A DNA stretch of 64,000 nucleotides from Deltaproteobacteria bacterium (GCA_029555025.1 JAKPTZ010000045.1:124001-188000), one strand, 5' to 3'; positions 27,442 to 36,653 are shown, numbered from the stretch's first letter. Made by a program: numbers and translations. Notes: a model not told the origin generated them from the sequence alone.

Positions 27442-28242
27442 TTATTCTGCCCCAAGCGGAGCACAGACGATCTGTATCGAGTCCAGGAACTTCCCGGCCC
27501 CTCCCCTGACTCCAACCATGACGTATCCCTTCGGACAGACCTCGTTGTACTCGATGTCGCCGCCGGGACCGCCAACCCTGTCACCATAGCGCCTTGTCCG
27601 GCCAATCGTCACGCTTCCGCCGGACGACCCGCCGCCACCTTCCTCAACAACCTTCCGCACCAGGTCATCGACGGTCAGATTCTGGATGCGATCCGCGTTC
27701 TTCGCATGATCCGACGACACCGCGTATCCCGCGGAGTCCGCGTACTTGACCGAGCCGGTATTCGATGCCGGGGAGCCGGCGCGGGCGGAATCGACCGAAA
27801 GCTTCGTATCGGAAACCTCGGCGGCCTTCTTCTCCATGTCCTGCTGAACCTTCCTGGCGGTGTCCTTGTCCATGAAGACCTGCCTCGAAAGTTCGACGCC
27901 GGAAATCTCGACGCCAAGCATCAGCTTCGTGAAATCCTGGCCGCGGGGAAGCAGTTTCTGGGAACCGATCCCGACCGTGTAGGCGCCATCCACGACGGCG
28001 ACCCACATCCGATCGCTGAAAACCGGCTTCTTCGATCCCGGGGAGTACAGTTTGAATTCAATTGGATAAATCCCCGAAACGGGACGCCCGGCTTCATCGA
28101 CCATCTTTCCCGAATAGTCAACAATCGTCGGTCTCGCGGGCATGGCCGAATCCTTCGGTGCCGCCGACGCAACCGCGCCGGAAAACGTCAAGGTCGCTAA
28201 GACCGAAAAAACCAGCAGATTGAAACGACGAAAGGAAATCAC
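27442..28242 (-). CDS. Secreted or surface protein with a beta-rich N-terminal domain and C-terminal Cys-containing domain, function unknown
   Basis: 266 residues. Signal peptide MISFRRFNLLVFSVLATLTF with likely cleavage after AVASA. Residues about 40-110 (IVDYSGKMVDEAGRPVSGIY, then FKLYSPG, and VDGAYTVGIGSQKLL) fit a widespread secreted beta domain often seen in cell-surface proteins. A Lys/Glu/Asp/Ser-rich middle section follows, then a Gly-rich hinge (EEGGGGSSGGS) and a C-terminal domain with two Cys (EVCPKGYVMVGVRGGAG, IQIVCAPL). Start is GTG 28242, behind GGGAGG, overlapping the RDD gene's TGA (GTGA), so translation is coupled. Confidence 0.7.
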   Translation of the reverse strand: MISFRRFNLLVFSVLATLTFSGAVASAAPKDSAMPARPTIVDYSGKMVDEAGRPVSGIYPIEFKLYSPGSKKPVFSDRMWVAVVDGAYTVGIGSQKLLPRGQDFTKLMLGVEISGVELSRQVFMDKDTARKVQQDMEKKAAEVSDTKLSVDSARAGSPASNTGSVKYADSAGYAVSSDHAKNADRIQNLTVDDLVRKVVEEGGGGSSGGSVTIGRTRRYGDRVGGPGGDIEYNEVCPKGYVMVGVRGGAGKFLDSIQIVCAPLGAE

Positions 28243-28877
28243 CAGTTACCTCCCTCTGCGTGCCAGGGGGCGCTGCCTCCGGCAGACCTGCCATTCACAT
28301 CGCCCTTCACCTCTTCTGGTGCCGGGAAAATGTCGTCAACAGGCGCCTCGTCAGGATCGGCAGTTACCATGGTGACCACCGGCCTGCCGAATACGACCAC
28401 GACGCCGGCAAGTATATCATGCAGCATGCGCCTTTTCGGATCGACGATTGTCCACAGCGGCCCGACAAACGCCACAACACCCAGCAGCAGCCCGCAAACG
28501 GTCCAGAAAAATGAGCGGATCGGACCGATGCCCCGACCTCGCCTGTCGGTCACCCTTATGCCGACCAGCCTGGAAAACGGCGTGTTTCCAATGGTCGAAA
28601 CGAAGACAACCGTTCCAAGGACATACAGGGCAACAAAATAGAGCGCGGGAACAATGAAAACCGATGGCTGGCTGTTGAACACGTCAACGGTGTAATCAAG
28701 ATAATTCCAGTATCTGGGGGGAAGACGGGACAGATCGGGAGTCTCGGAAAGAAAGCAGGCAAGCACTGTCAGGCCGGCCGGCACGGCAAGATCTATCAGG
28801 CCGGCCAGGACGCGAAGCGTGGATGCCGCGACGCGAACCACGAACTCGTCATGACCACCCGGCTCACTCTTGCTCAT
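28239..28877 (-). CDS. RDD-family membrane protein
   Basis: 212 residues. RDD signature elements: RVLAGLIDLAVPA (Arg, Asp), three hydrophobic segments (around 20-40, 70-95, 125-145), PFSRLVGIRVTDRRGRGIG, and RRMLHDILAG (Arg, Asp). A soluble acidic/Gly-rich C-terminal tail of about 50 residues ends the protein. RDD proteins are inner-membrane proteins of mostly unproven function. ATGA overlap with rsmE upstream, and GTGA overlap with the secreted protein downstream. Confidence 0.88.
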   Translation of the reverse strand: MSKSEPGGHDEFVVRVAASTLRVLAGLIDLAVPAGLTVLACFLSETPDLSRLPPRYWNYLDYTVDVFNSQPSVFIVPALYFVALYVLGTVVFVSTIGNTPFSRLVGIRVTDRRGRGIGPIRSFFWTVCGLLLGVVAFVGPLWTIVDPKRRMLHDILAGVVVVFGRPVVTMVTADPDEAPVDDIFPAPEEVKGDVNGRSAGGSAPWHAEGGNW

Positions 28878-29614
28878 CCGATATCCCCGCCGGCAACCTG
28901 CACGGCCATTACAGCCGCGATAACCGCAGTCTCCGCCTTCAGAACCCTTGGCCCCAGGCCGGCCGGAACGAAACCGGCCTGAAGAAGCATACCGCGTTCC
29001 GCCTCCGTAAACGAGCCTTCGGGACCGATGGCGACTACTGCCGGACGCGTTCCGGTCGCAATTCTGGCAAGCGGCTCGGGGGTTCCGATTTCGGACAGCA
29101 GGTACCGGTCGGCATAGATATCCAGTTCACCTGTCGCGCACCCGAGATCGTCATAGATCCCGACCAGAGGAACCGAGGCCCTGTCACATTGACGGCACGC
29201 CTCCTCGGCAACCTTCATCCAGCGGGCGAGCTTGGCGCTTTCACGCGCGGACGGGCGCGGAATCGACCTGTCGGCGAAATAGATTCTCAACTCGGTCACG
29301 CCAAGTTCGGTGGCCTTCTGGATCGCGAACTCGTGCCGATCGCCTTTCAGCGCGGGAACAAGCGCACAGATCCGCCGACCGTCCGGGACGACACGCACGC
29401 CTTCGGCCGGCCCCGAAATCGCGATTCCAAGACCGTCATCGCTTCCCGCAAGCGTCCCGAGCCAGGCAACCGGCCCGCCATCAAGCACCAGGACGCCATC
29501 GCCGGGCTTCAGGCGAAGCACGCGCCGCAGATAATGCATTACATCGATTTCGGGGGTGAATGAAGAACCGGGGCGGAGTTCCCGCCCCGATTCAAACAGT
29601 CGTGGAATCGTCAC
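28874..29614 (-). CDS. rsmE: 16S rRNA (uracil-1498-N3)-methyltransferase
   Basis: 246 residues, the normal length. N-terminal PUA-like part (RLFESGRE, HYLRRVLRLKPGD), then the SPOUT core with KGDRHEFAIQKATELGV, the Arg-rich RWMKVAEEACRQCDRASVP, and the knot loop AIGPEGSFTEAE, closing with LGPRVLKAETAVIAAV. It methylates N3 of U1498 in 16S rRNA using S-adenosylmethionine. Start is GTG 29614, overlapping the rplI stop (GTGA). Confidence 0.95.
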   Translation of the reverse strand: MTIPRLFESGRELRPGSSFTPEIDVMHYLRRVLRLKPGDGVLVLDGGPVAWLGTLAGSDDGLGIAISGPAEGVRVVPDGRRICALVPALKGDRHEFAIQKATELGVTELRIYFADRSIPRPSARESAKLARWMKVAEEACRQCDRASVPLVGIYDDLGCATGELDIYADRYLLSEIGTPEPLARIATGTRPAVVAIGPEGSFTEAERGMLLQAGFVPAGLGPRVLKAETAVIAAVMAVQVAGGDIG

Positions 29615-30054
29615 TTCGCAACAACCCGGACCTTGACCTCGGCTCTGACTTCCGTGGTCAGCTTGACTTCGACCTTGAAGGATCCAAGCGTCTTAATCGG
29701 GTTTTCAAGCAGAATGACCCTGTGATCGACAACGATGCCTTCGGCGGCCAGGGCCTCGGCGATGTCGCGATTCGTCACGGATCCGAACAGCTTCTCTTCC
29801 TCACCGGCCTCGCGGACGATGTTGACGGAAGTCTTCTCGATGACTGCCTTCATCGCTTCCGCGGTCTTGCGCTCGCGAAGAAGCTGTGCCTGAACCTGGC
29901 GCTTCGCGTGCTCGAGGGTCTTCACCGACCGGGTCGTCGCCAGGACTGCCTTTCCCTGCGGGATCAGGTAATTCCGGGCGTACCCGTCGGCGACATCGAC
30001 GATCTCGCCAGCCTTGCCCAGGTGTTCCATATGCTCGTTAAGAATGACCTTCAT
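29611..30054 (-). CDS. rplI: Ribosomal protein bL9
   Basis: 147 residues. N-terminal MKVILNEHMEHLGKAGEIVD and GYARNYLIPQGKAVLAT are the classic bL9 signature. The long central helix (LEHAKRQVQAQLLRERKTAE) and the C-terminal domain follow. It binds 23S rRNA near the L1 stalk. An 86-base spacer separates it from rpsR; the end overlaps rsmE. Confidence 0.98.
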   Translation of the reverse strand: MKVILNEHMEHLGKAGEIVDVADGYARNYLIPQGKAVLATTRSVKTLEHAKRQVQAQLLRERKTAEAMKAVIEKTSVNIVREAGEEEKLFGSVTNRDIAEALAAEGIVVDHRVILLENPIKTLGSFKVEVKLTTEVRAEVKVRVVAK

Positions 30055-30140
30055 TCCTTAATCTCCATGGCCGGCGCCTTCGACACCGACCTCAACCGGC
30101 CCGGGCCCGACCATTCGGTCACGACCCGTGCCTGCCCGGG

Positions 30141-30410
30141 TCACGGCATCGCCTTGGCGCTGTACGGCATCAGGGCGATGTGCCTGGCGCGCTTGATTGC
30201 CAGCGAGACTTCCCGCTGATGCCTGGCGCAGACGCCGCTGATGCGGCGCGGAACGATCTTGCCCCGCTCCGTGACCAGCCTCTTCAAAGCTGCCGGGTTC
30301 TTGTAGTCAATCTTCGAGCCCTTGTCCTGGCAGAACGGGCAAACCTTGCGCCGCGGCGGTCCACGACGCTTCTTCTTATCACGATTTCCGGAGGTTGCGC
30401 TCTTCATCAT
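30141..30410 (-). CDS. rpsR: Ribosomal protein bS18, zinc-knuckle form
   Basis: 89 residues. The basic N-terminus carries VCPFCQ, the first half of a zinc-binding form; [25 protein letters not shown] is the family core, its Cys and His completing the ligand set. It sits in the small subunit platform next to bS6. The ATG at 30410 overlaps the rpsF stop (ATGATG context), the usual coupled order rpsF-rpsR-rplI, here without ssb or priB between. Confidence 0.97.
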   Translation of the reverse strand: MMKSATSGNRDKKKRRGPPRRKVCPFCQDKGSKIDYKNPAALKRLVTERGKIVPRRISGVCARHQREVSLAIKRARHIALMPYSAKAMP

Positions 30411-30910
30411 CGTTCATCCTCCTCGCCATCGTCCTCGTCGTCGATGTCTTCCTCTTCCTCGTCATCATCGCTCATGTCGGCAGCCATCTCCGCCGCCGCC
30501 TCGGCATCCCAGCCGGTCGTCGAACGGTTGCGGTCGCCGTGTTCATCCTGCTCGGGGAGCTTGTCGATGTGTTCCTCGGCCGCAAAATCGAACGTTGCGG
30601 GATCGATTTCGGTTTCCAGGACAATGGACATGTAGCGCAGGACGTTCGTGTTGATACGAAGGTTCCGGCTCAACTCCTCGACGAAATCCTCGCCGGCCAG
30701 ATAGACGTAGTAAAGGTACACGCCCTTGGTGCACTTCCGGATGGTAAACGCCAGGCGGCGCTTGCCCCACACCTCGAACCTGACCAGCCTGCCATTGTGC
30801 TTCTCGAGCAGCTCAAGGAACTTCTCGTGAAGGCGACGCATGGCATCCTGTCCGATGTCGCTCCTTACGACCAACACGGACTCGTACTTGCGCAGCAGAA
30901 CCGTACTCAT
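30407..30910 (-). CDS. rpsF: Ribosomal protein bS6 with a long acidic C-terminal tail
   Basis: 167 residues. The first 100 are typical bS6 ([56 protein letters not shown]). After that comes an extension ending in a run of Asp and Glu (about the last 25 residues). In E. coli bS6 gets added glutamates after translation; here acidity is encoded and much longer. ATG 30910 shares a base with the pth stop (TGATG) and follows GAGGAGG. Confidence 0.96.
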   Translation of the reverse strand: MSTVLLRKYESVLVVRSDIGQDAMRRLHEKFLELLEKHNGRLVRFEVWGKRRLAFTIRKCTKGVYLYYVYLAGEDFVEELSRNLRINTNVLRYMSIVLETEIDPATFDFAAEEHIDKLPEQDEHGDRNRSTTGWDAEAAAEMAADMSDDDEEEEDIDDEDDGEEDER

Positions 30911-31545
30911 CAAACCTCCTCACGGTCTTTCGGCCCGTCGGACCTTTCCGGCGGGCAAGAAGGCTCACCCCGCTTCGGGTTTCCCCGGCGGTTCACTTTA
31001 TTCTGGGCCTTCGGGACACCCCCGACGACCCATTCCCTGATTGCCACGGAAACGACGTCAATCGCCTCCGACAATTCCTTTTCCTCGTCGGCCGAAAACG
31101 GCTGCAGGACAAAATCGACCACATCCGGTCCACGGCCTGCAGGCCTTCCCACTCCGACGCGAATCCTTGCGAAATCCCCGGACCCGAGCTGCTCGATAAT
31201 CGAGCGGATGCCCTTGTGCCCGCCGTCGCCGCCGCCGAACTTCACCTGAACCCGGCCAATCGGCAGATCGATGTCGTCATGAACGACGATCACGTCATCG
31301 ACCGCGATCCGGAAAAACCCGGCGGCGCGTACAAGCGCGAAGCCTGAAAGGTTCATAAAGGTCAACGGTTCCTGGACCAGGATCTGGACACCCTGGAATT
31401 CAACCCGTGCAATCCGGGATTCCCATTTCTCGAACCAGGAAGGATTCAATTTGTCACAGAACGCCTCGACCGCCATGAAACCGGCGTTATGCCTGGTTCC
31501 GGCATACCTCGCGCCGGGATTGCCCAACCCGCATACAAGCTTCAC
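30910..31545 (-). CDS. pth: Peptidyl-tRNA hydrolase
   Basis: 211 residues. It recycles tRNA from peptidyl-tRNAs that dropped off ribosomes. Signatures: CGLGNPGARYAGTRHNAGF (Asn, catalytic His20), PLTFMNLSG (Asn), VHDDIDLPIG with the catalytic Asp. The GGHNG motif reads GGHKG here, a replacement also seen in other bacteria. A charged C-terminal tail exceeds the usual length by about 20 residues. Couples to rpsF by a one-base overlap. Confidence 0.96.
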   Translation of the reverse strand: MKLVCGLGNPGARYAGTRHNAGFMAVEAFCDKLNPSWFEKWESRIARVEFQGVQILVQEPLTFMNLSGFALVRAAGFFRIAVDDVIVVHDDIDLPIGRVQVKFGGGDGGHKGIRSIIEQLGSGDFARIRVGVGRPAGRGPDVVDFVLQPFSADEEKELSEAIDVVSVAIREWVVGGVPKAQNKVNRRGNPKRGEPSCPPERSDGPKDREEV

Positions 31546-31574
31546 AGACAGCCTCGATGGCGGGCACCTGCCGC

Positions 31575-32198
31575 TTACTGGGCAGCCGGAGCCGCGGCCT
31601 CACCCTCGGCGGGTGCTGCTTCATCGGTCTTCTCGGCCTTCGGGATGGAAACAAGGATGACCTTGTTGTCGCGAAGGAAGACCGGCCTGGCGCCTTCGGG
31701 AAGCGGAAGCTGGCTGATCTTCAGCTCGTCGCCCATGTTGAGCTTCGACGCGTCGATGCCGATTTCTTCCGGAATCCTGACCGCCGGACACCTTATCGTT
31801 ACAAAGCGCATGGTCTGCTTCACGACGCCGCCGAGCTTTTCGGCCTCGCTCTTTCCGAAAATCCTGACCGGAACCTTGACCAGGACCGGCGATTCCTCGG
31901 AAACGCGCAGGAAGTCGCAATGCAGAAGCGTGCGCTTGATGGTCTCAAGCTGGAAATCACGGACGATCGCAAGGGTCTGCTCGGGCTTGTCGCCCTCGAT
32001 TGAAAGGCTGACAATCTTGTTCCGGCCACCTGCCGAACGCAGGATGTCGCCGACGACCTTCGGGTCAACCACCAGACTGCGGCTTTCGCCGTTGCCGCCA
32101 TAAACGACGGCAGGAATGAATCCGAGTTCCCTGACCTTGCGTGCGATTCCGGTTCCGACGATGGCCCTGTCCTTGGCCCTGATAACCGGGTATTCCAT
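31575..32198 (-). CDS. rplY: Ribosomal protein bL25 (Ctc form)
   Basis: 207 residues: an N-terminal 5S-rRNA-binding domain (GTGIARKVRELGFIPAVVYG, HCDFLRV) and the C-terminal Ctc/TL5 domain (PVRIFGKSEAEKLGGVV, KLNMGDELKISQLPLPEGA), with an Ala/Glu-rich tail. ATG 32198 follows GGAGG. Many bacteria carry prs between ispE and this gene; here only 49 bases separate them. Confidence 0.96.
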   Translation of the reverse strand: MEYPVIRAKDRAIVGTGIARKVRELGFIPAVVYGGNGESRSLVVDPKVVGDILRSAGGRNKIVSLSIEGDKPEQTLAIVRDFQLETIKRTLLHCDFLRVSEESPVLVKVPVRIFGKSEAEKLGGVVKQTMRFVTIRCPAVRIPEEIGIDASKLNMGDELKISQLPLPEGARPVFLRDNKVILVSIPKAEKTDEAAPAEGEAAAPAAQ

Positions 32199-32247
32199 GA
32201 TAACCTCCATAAGGTCGCGCCCTGTCGTCGCAGGTAACGCGCAGACC

Positions 32248-33207
32248 TCAGAAATCCGATCCGATCTGAAATGCACGAACAATCTCGCCGGGAAGCAGGT
32301 TCCTGGTCATCGTGCGGACGAAACATTCCGCCGACCCGATGTCGGCGAAAAGCCCGTACACCGCGGAACCCGAACCGGTCACGGAGGCGGCAAAAGAGCC
32401 GGATTCATTAAACAAATCAAGCAACTTCGCCGAACGCGGACAAAGATCGAACACCGCTTCAGACAGATCATTTTCAAAAAACTCTGGTGCCGCCGGCTCG
32501 CCCGACCCGGGCGGTACGCGCACCAAAAGGCAGGGGCTTATATCACCAACGACTCTGTCAGTCAAGCCATCCTTCCCGGAATCACTATGCTTCCGCAGTT
32601 CCTCCCATCGACGGAAAACCGCGCCCGTATTCAGTCTCTGCACCGGAACCGCAATGACGGCCGAAAAACTCCCGGCCAGCGGAACCGGGACGAAATCCTC
32701 GCCCCGACCGACAATCCGCGAAGGAACCGGCCTGATGAAGAACACGCTGTCGGAACCGACCGCCGCCGCTATCGCCCGCATGGTCTCGGGCGAAATGCCC
32801 GGATGCCCGGCGGCCCGGGCCAGACGGTCGATGGCGAGGATGGTTCCCGCGGCGTCGGATGACGCGCCCCCAAGACCGGTTCCCGCTGGAATCGCCTTGA
32901 AAAGGCGCACGAAGAGGCCGCCCCCGAAGGGACGCTCCGCCATCTCATCGCAGTCCAGGCACAGCCTGGCGGTCGCCGAAACGATATTGCCGTCATCCTC
33001 CGGAATGGGCCCGATGCTAACCCCTGGCTGCGTGACGACTTCCAGACGAATCCGGCCGGCCGGAAGCGCGGCATCGATTTCGACATCAAGCCGGTCATGC
33101 CAGGGCACGGGCACCATTATGCCGGAGAGGTCGTGATACCCGTCAGGACGCATTCCAAGAACGGAAAGGCCCAGGTTAATTTTAGCGGGACAGTTCAACG
33201 ATATCAT
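32248..33207 (-). CDS. ispE: 4-diphosphocytidyl-2-C-methyl-D-erythritol kinase
   Basis: 319 residues, GHMP kinase fold. Signatures: CPAKINLGLSVLG with the catalytic Lys, ATP loop IPAGTGLGGASSDAAG, the Asp in VGSDSVFFI (usually a GxDxPFF motif, here S-V for V/I-P), FFENDLSEAV, and TGSGSAVYGLF. It phosphorylates CDP-ME in the non-mevalonate (MEP) isoprenoid pathway. ATG 33207 overlaps the end of the HAD phosphatase gene by 26 bases; a start 9 bases later is possible. Confidence 0.94.
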   Translation of the reverse strand: MISLNCPAKINLGLSVLGMRPDGYHDLSGIMVPVPWHDRLDVEIDAALPAGRIRLEVVTQPGVSIGPIPEDDGNIVSATARLCLDCDEMAERPFGGGLFVRLFKAIPAGTGLGGASSDAAGTILAIDRLARAAGHPGISPETMRAIAAAVGSDSVFFIRPVPSRIVGRGEDFVPVPLAGSFSAVIAVPVQRLNTGAVFRRWEELRKHSDSGKDGLTDRVVGDISPCLLVRVPPGSGEPAAPEFFENDLSEAVFDLCPRSAKLLDLFNESGSFAASVTGSGSAVYGLFADIGSAECFVRTMTRNLLPGEIVRAFQIGSDF

Positions 33208-33832
33208 CGAGGTACCAGTCGGGAACCGCGCCCATGAAGCGGGACATTCCGGTCCTTACGATTGCACACGGCATCCCGGCGTTCCTTGCCGTGAAAACGT
33301 CGGTATCCCAGTCACCAACCATCAGGGTTCTTTCCGGAACCGTCTGGAAAACATCCCTGACGATGAAAAGCAGGCTTTGCGGGTCGGGCTTGGACGGCCA
33401 CCTGTCGTCCTGTCCCCGGACGATCAGGAAACGGTCAAGTATGCCAAGCGCCCGCAGCAGTTCGACACACGGTTCGTGCGGCTTGTTTGAAAGGACTGCA
33501 AGCTTGTGACCCGACAGGGAATCGAGCGTGGAAATCACGTTCGGATACAACCGGCTGCAGTCGTGCAGGTGCTGACGGTAGTATGTCCGAAAAAGGCCGA
33601 CAAGCCGCGCTTCCTCGCCCGCATCAAGGTCGCCTATGGTCTTTCGCACAAGTTGCCGTGCTCCGTTTCCCACGCACAGGGTCACGGTTTCAAGATCCAG
33701 CGGCGGCAACGACAGGTCGCGGCGCACAAGGTTGATTGCAGTCTGGATGTCGACAAACGTATCCACAAGGGTTCCGTCGAGGTCGAAAACGAAACCGTCG
33801 AAACGCTCTTTGAAGCGGCCTGGCCCACGCAT
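33182..33832 (-). CDS. HAD-superfamily phosphatase, phosphoglycolate-phosphatase-like
   Basis: 216 residues. HAD motif I FDLDGTLVDT (catalytic Asp pair), motif II LAVLSNKP, motif III Lys in WPSKPDPQSL, and motif IV VGDWDTDVFTA. The helical cap sits between motifs I and II, as in Gph-like enzymes. Phosphoglycolate is the typical substrate, but related enzymes act on other small phosphates. ATG 33832 shares one base with the rimO stop (TGATG). A GGGGGG stretch precedes it. Its 3' end overlaps ispE by 26 bases. Confidence 0.9.
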   Translation of the reverse strand: MRGPGRFKERFDGFVFDLDGTLVDTFVDIQTAINLVRRDLSLPPLDLETVTLCVGNGARQLVRKTIGDLDAGEEARLVGLFRTYYRQHLHDCSRLYPNVISTLDSLSGHKLAVLSNKPHEPCVELLRALGILDRFLIVRGQDDRWPSKPDPQSLLFIVRDVFQTVPERTLMVGDWDTDVFTARNAGMPCAIVRTGMSRFMGAVPDWYLDDIVELSR

Positions 33833-35166
33833 CAGAGGTTCCCCCCGAAGAAGCCCGGCCCGGCCTGAACCCTGGCGAAAAAGTCCGAATCCCGGAATCC
33901 GGTAACCTGCACAGCCATGACCGTCTCGTCGTCGTCGGAAAGGCCGTCGATATACGTCACCCCATCGACTTCCGGAGCCTGGAACCACATCCGGCCCACG
34001 ACGCGGCCGTCTTCATCGATATGCTCCGCCACCGCCTGGAAGCACCTGCCGACGAGCCCCTCCCTGTTCCGGGCGGCGATCAGCGACAGTTCGTCCTGCA
34101 GTATCCGGCATCTGGTGGCGGAGACATCGGATGGAACCTGGTCGGGAAGGCGGGCCGCCGCGGATCCGGGCTCGGGTGAGAACTGGAACACCCCGACCAT
34201 GTCGAACTCGGCGGCTCTCGCAAGGGCAAGCATGTTGTCAAACGCCTCGGGAGTCTCGCCCGGGAATCCTGTCATCAGGGTTGTGCGAAGCACCGCGCCC
34301 GGAATCCTGTCACGAATCCTGCGCACCAGATTCAGTATCCGGCCGGCATCGCCGCCCCGGTTCATCCTGGCCAGCACGCCCGAGTCCCCATGCTGAATCG
34401 GTATGTCGAAATACGGCAGGCAGTTGACCGATTCCGCGACAGCGTCGATCAGGCCGTCCGTGACGTCGTCGGGATACAGGTACATCAGCCGTACCCATTC
34501 CAGGCCATCGACATGCTGGAGGGCGTTGATCAGCTTCACGATATCGTCGTCGCCGTCAAGGTCCGAGCCGTATCGGGCGAGATCCTGCGCAATCAGAACG
34601 ATCTCACGCGCGCCGCCCCTGACGAGAGCGCCAGCCTCCACCACCAGATCCCGTATCGGCCTGCTGCGCTGGCCGCCCTTGATGGACGGTATGATGCAGA
34701 ACGAACAACGCCTGTCGCAGCCGTCCGCAACCTTCAGGTACGCGTATGAACCGGTTGTCACAAGGCGGGGATCCGCCGAGGTCGGAAACGCTCCAGGCGG
34801 CGGAGGCAACCCTTCAAGCCGCTTCGAAATCGCATTGAAATCAAGCGTATCGACCATCAGTGATACCGACGGAACGGCCGCTTCAATCAGATCCCCGAAA
34901 CGCCCGATCATGCACCCGGCGGCGACAAGCCTTGCCCCGGGCCGCATCTCGTTCGAGACATCCTTAAGGGCCTGCAGGGATTCCTCCCGCGCCGCATGCA
35001 GGAATCCGCACGTATTGACGATGACCACATCGGCTTCGCCCGGCGAATCCACCAGCGCGTAGTTGGATGAAAGCATGTCGCCGAGCATCACCTCGGTATC
35101 GACCCTGTTCTTCGGACAACCGAGGGTCACTGCGAATACGGTTCGCTGGTCAATTCGAGATTTCAT
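33832..35166 (-). CDS. rimO: Ribosomal protein uS12 methylthiotransferase
   Basis: 444 residues. The N-terminal UPF0004 domain starts with VTLGCPKNRVDTE, characteristic of RimO rather than MiaB, with Cys at NTCGFL and AGCMIG for the auxiliary cluster. Radical SAM cluster CxxxCxxC is DGCDRRCSFCIIPSIKG. A C-terminal TRAM domain follows. It adds a methylthio group to an Asp of ribosomal protein uS12. Coupled to the HAD gene by a one-base overlap. Confidence 0.95.
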   Translation of the reverse strand: MKSRIDQRTVFAVTLGCPKNRVDTEVMLGDMLSSNYALVDSPGEADVVIVNTCGFLHAAREESLQALKDVSNEMRPGARLVAAGCMIGRFGDLIEAAVPSVSLMVDTLDFNAISKRLEGLPPPPGAFPTSADPRLVTTGSYAYLKVADGCDRRCSFCIIPSIKGGQRSRPIRDLVVEAGALVRGGAREIVLIAQDLARYGSDLDGDDDIVKLINALQHVDGLEWVRLMYLYPDDVTDGLIDAVAESVNCLPYFDIPIQHGDSGVLARMNRGGDAGRILNLVRRIRDRIPGAVLRTTLMTGFPGETPEAFDNMLALARAAEFDMVGVFQFSPEPGSAAARLPDQVPSDVSATRCRILQDELSLIAARNREGLVGRCFQAVAEHIDEDGRVVGRMWFQAPEVDGVTYIDGLSDDDETVMAVQVTGFRDSDFFARVQAGPGFFGGNL

Positions 35167-35190
35167 CAGTCACACCAACGGAAAAGAGGT

Positions 35191-35979
35191 TCACCTGCGG
35201 GTGGGGGCGCCGGACGCCGGGGCCGGCTTCGTCAAGTCCTGCACGCTGACGCCGGACGGCACCTTGAACTCGAATGCCGATGCGGGAACCGGCGCGTAGG
35301 TCATCGCCTGGAACCTGATCCTGGACTTGTTGCCCATCGGATCCGTGATTTCGGTTTCAACGACCTCCCCGGTCGCGCGGTTGACCTTCAGTACAAGCGA
35401 CTGGTAGTTTCCGGCGTCCGAACCGTCCACCGGAACCAGGCTGACTGACGCGAAACCTTCCACATCCGAGGCCCCGACCCGGGCAAGAAAACTGTCCGCG
35501 AGCCTGCTTGTTCCAGACAGGAAGCCGAGGGACGAGTACAGATCGGAGTCCTTCACGTTCATCTTGACCGCGGATCGATCTTCCGAGTCATAGGCCCACA
35601 GGATCGTGCCGTCGCTTACGTAATAGACGGCCTCCGGAACCTTGTAGTCCCACCGCATCAACCCCGGCCTCTTGAAGAAGACCGTGCCCGAGCGCTTGAA
35701 CGTGCGCTTCGGCGATTTGGTGTTCACCACCTGCCGGAAATCGGCCTTGAAGTCGGTCGTCTTCTCGTAAAACGAATTCAGTTGGACAAGAACCGGATCC
35801 GACTGCCAGGAAGCCTGGACGGAAGGTGACGGCACCGCGGCCGGCTGTCGCGATGACGGCTGGGGCTGAGCGTCGCCACCCATACCCGGTGCCGCCGGCT
35901 GCCCGGAGGCGGCGCCGGAAAAGGCCAGGAACGCAATGGCAAGCAACAGGAATGAACGAATTTTTGACAACGTATTCAT
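35191..35979 (-). CDS. lolA: Outer-membrane lipoprotein carrier protein
   Basis: 262 residues. Signal peptide FLLLAIAFLAFSGAASG, a Pro/Gln/Ser-rich spacer of about 40 residues, and a LolA domain: FYEKTTDFKADFRQVV, FKRPGLMRWDYKVPE, YVSDGTILWAYDSEDRSA. LolA carries lipoproteins across the periplasm to the outer membrane, which fits a window full of lipoprotein genes. ATG 35979 begins the signal peptide. It is followed by rimO after a 24-base gap. Confidence 0.92.
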   Translation of the reverse strand: MNTLSKIRSFLLLAIAFLAFSGAASGQPAAPGMGGDAQPQPSSRQPAAVPSPSVQASWQSDPVLVQLNSFYEKTTDFKADFRQVVNTKSPKRTFKRSGTVFFKRPGLMRWDYKVPEAVYYVSDGTILWAYDSEDRSAVKMNVKDSDLYSSLGFLSGTSRLADSFLARVGASDVEGFASVSLVPVDGSDAGNYQSLVLKVNRATGEVVETEITDPMGNKSRIRFQAMTYAPVPASAFEFKVPSGVSVQDLTKPAPASGAPTRR

Positions 35980-36042
35980 GGCCCGGATTTTACGTGTTCC
36001 GTCGGCCTTTGGCCACACAAAAATCCGGAACCGAAGCCGCCG

Positions 36043-36513
36043 TCATTCGCCGGCAACCTTGACCTCGATCCTCCGTGGCTGGGTTTCCTGGCGCCTGGGG
36101 AGTTTCAGGGTAAGCACGCCGGATCTGTACTCGGCCGCGACGTTCGCCGCATCGACATACCTTGGAACGACGAATGAACGCGTGAACTTGCCATAGAAAC
36201 GCTCGATTCGCAGGAACTCGGCCTCCTGCTGCTCCTGCCCGGATTCGGCGGGAACGTGACCTTCCATCTTCTTCTCGCCGCTGATCGTCAGAATTCCGTC
36301 CTCGACCTTGACCTCGACATCCTTCGGATCAATCCCGGGAATTTCGGCCTTGATGATTACCTCGGCCTTCGTCTCGACGATATCGACCGGCACGACGCAC
36401 GAAGAAGTCGCGACGGCGTTGCCCCTGGCAGGCCACCGGGACTGGAAAATCTTCTCCATCTCGTTCTGCAGCCTGTCAATCTCGAAGAAAGGATCCCACT
36501 TCTGAACCGCCAT
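36043..36513 (-). CDS. Small heat-shock protein (Hsp20 / alpha-crystallin family)
   Basis: 156 residues. The alpha-crystallin domain spans about 40-140: VPVDIVETKAEVIIKAEIPG, DVEVKVEDGILTISGEKK, FYGKFTRSFVVP and the conserved YRSGVLTLKLPR. The N-terminus MAVQKWDPFFEIDRLQNEM is typical of the bacterial class. It holds unfolding proteins in oligomers. ATG 36513 follows GGGAGG. A candidate promoter lies upstream. Confidence 0.95.
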   Translation of the reverse strand: MAVQKWDPFFEIDRLQNEMEKIFQSRWPARGNAVATSSCVVPVDIVETKAEVIIKAEIPGIDPKDVEVKVEDGILTISGEKKMEGHVPAESGQEQQEAEFLRIERFYGKFTRSFVVPRYVDAANVAAEYRSGVLTLKLPRRQETQPRRIEVKVAGE

Positions 36514-36653
36514 GATCCACCTCCCGCCCCGAAGGGCACACCGGCGGCGTTCCCGCAAACGGTACACGCCACCGGACAGAATTGATTTGTTATGCGACGT
36601 GGCGTTAAGCCTTTATCAACAAGGGCTTACGCGCAACGCCCGAAACCGGTAAA

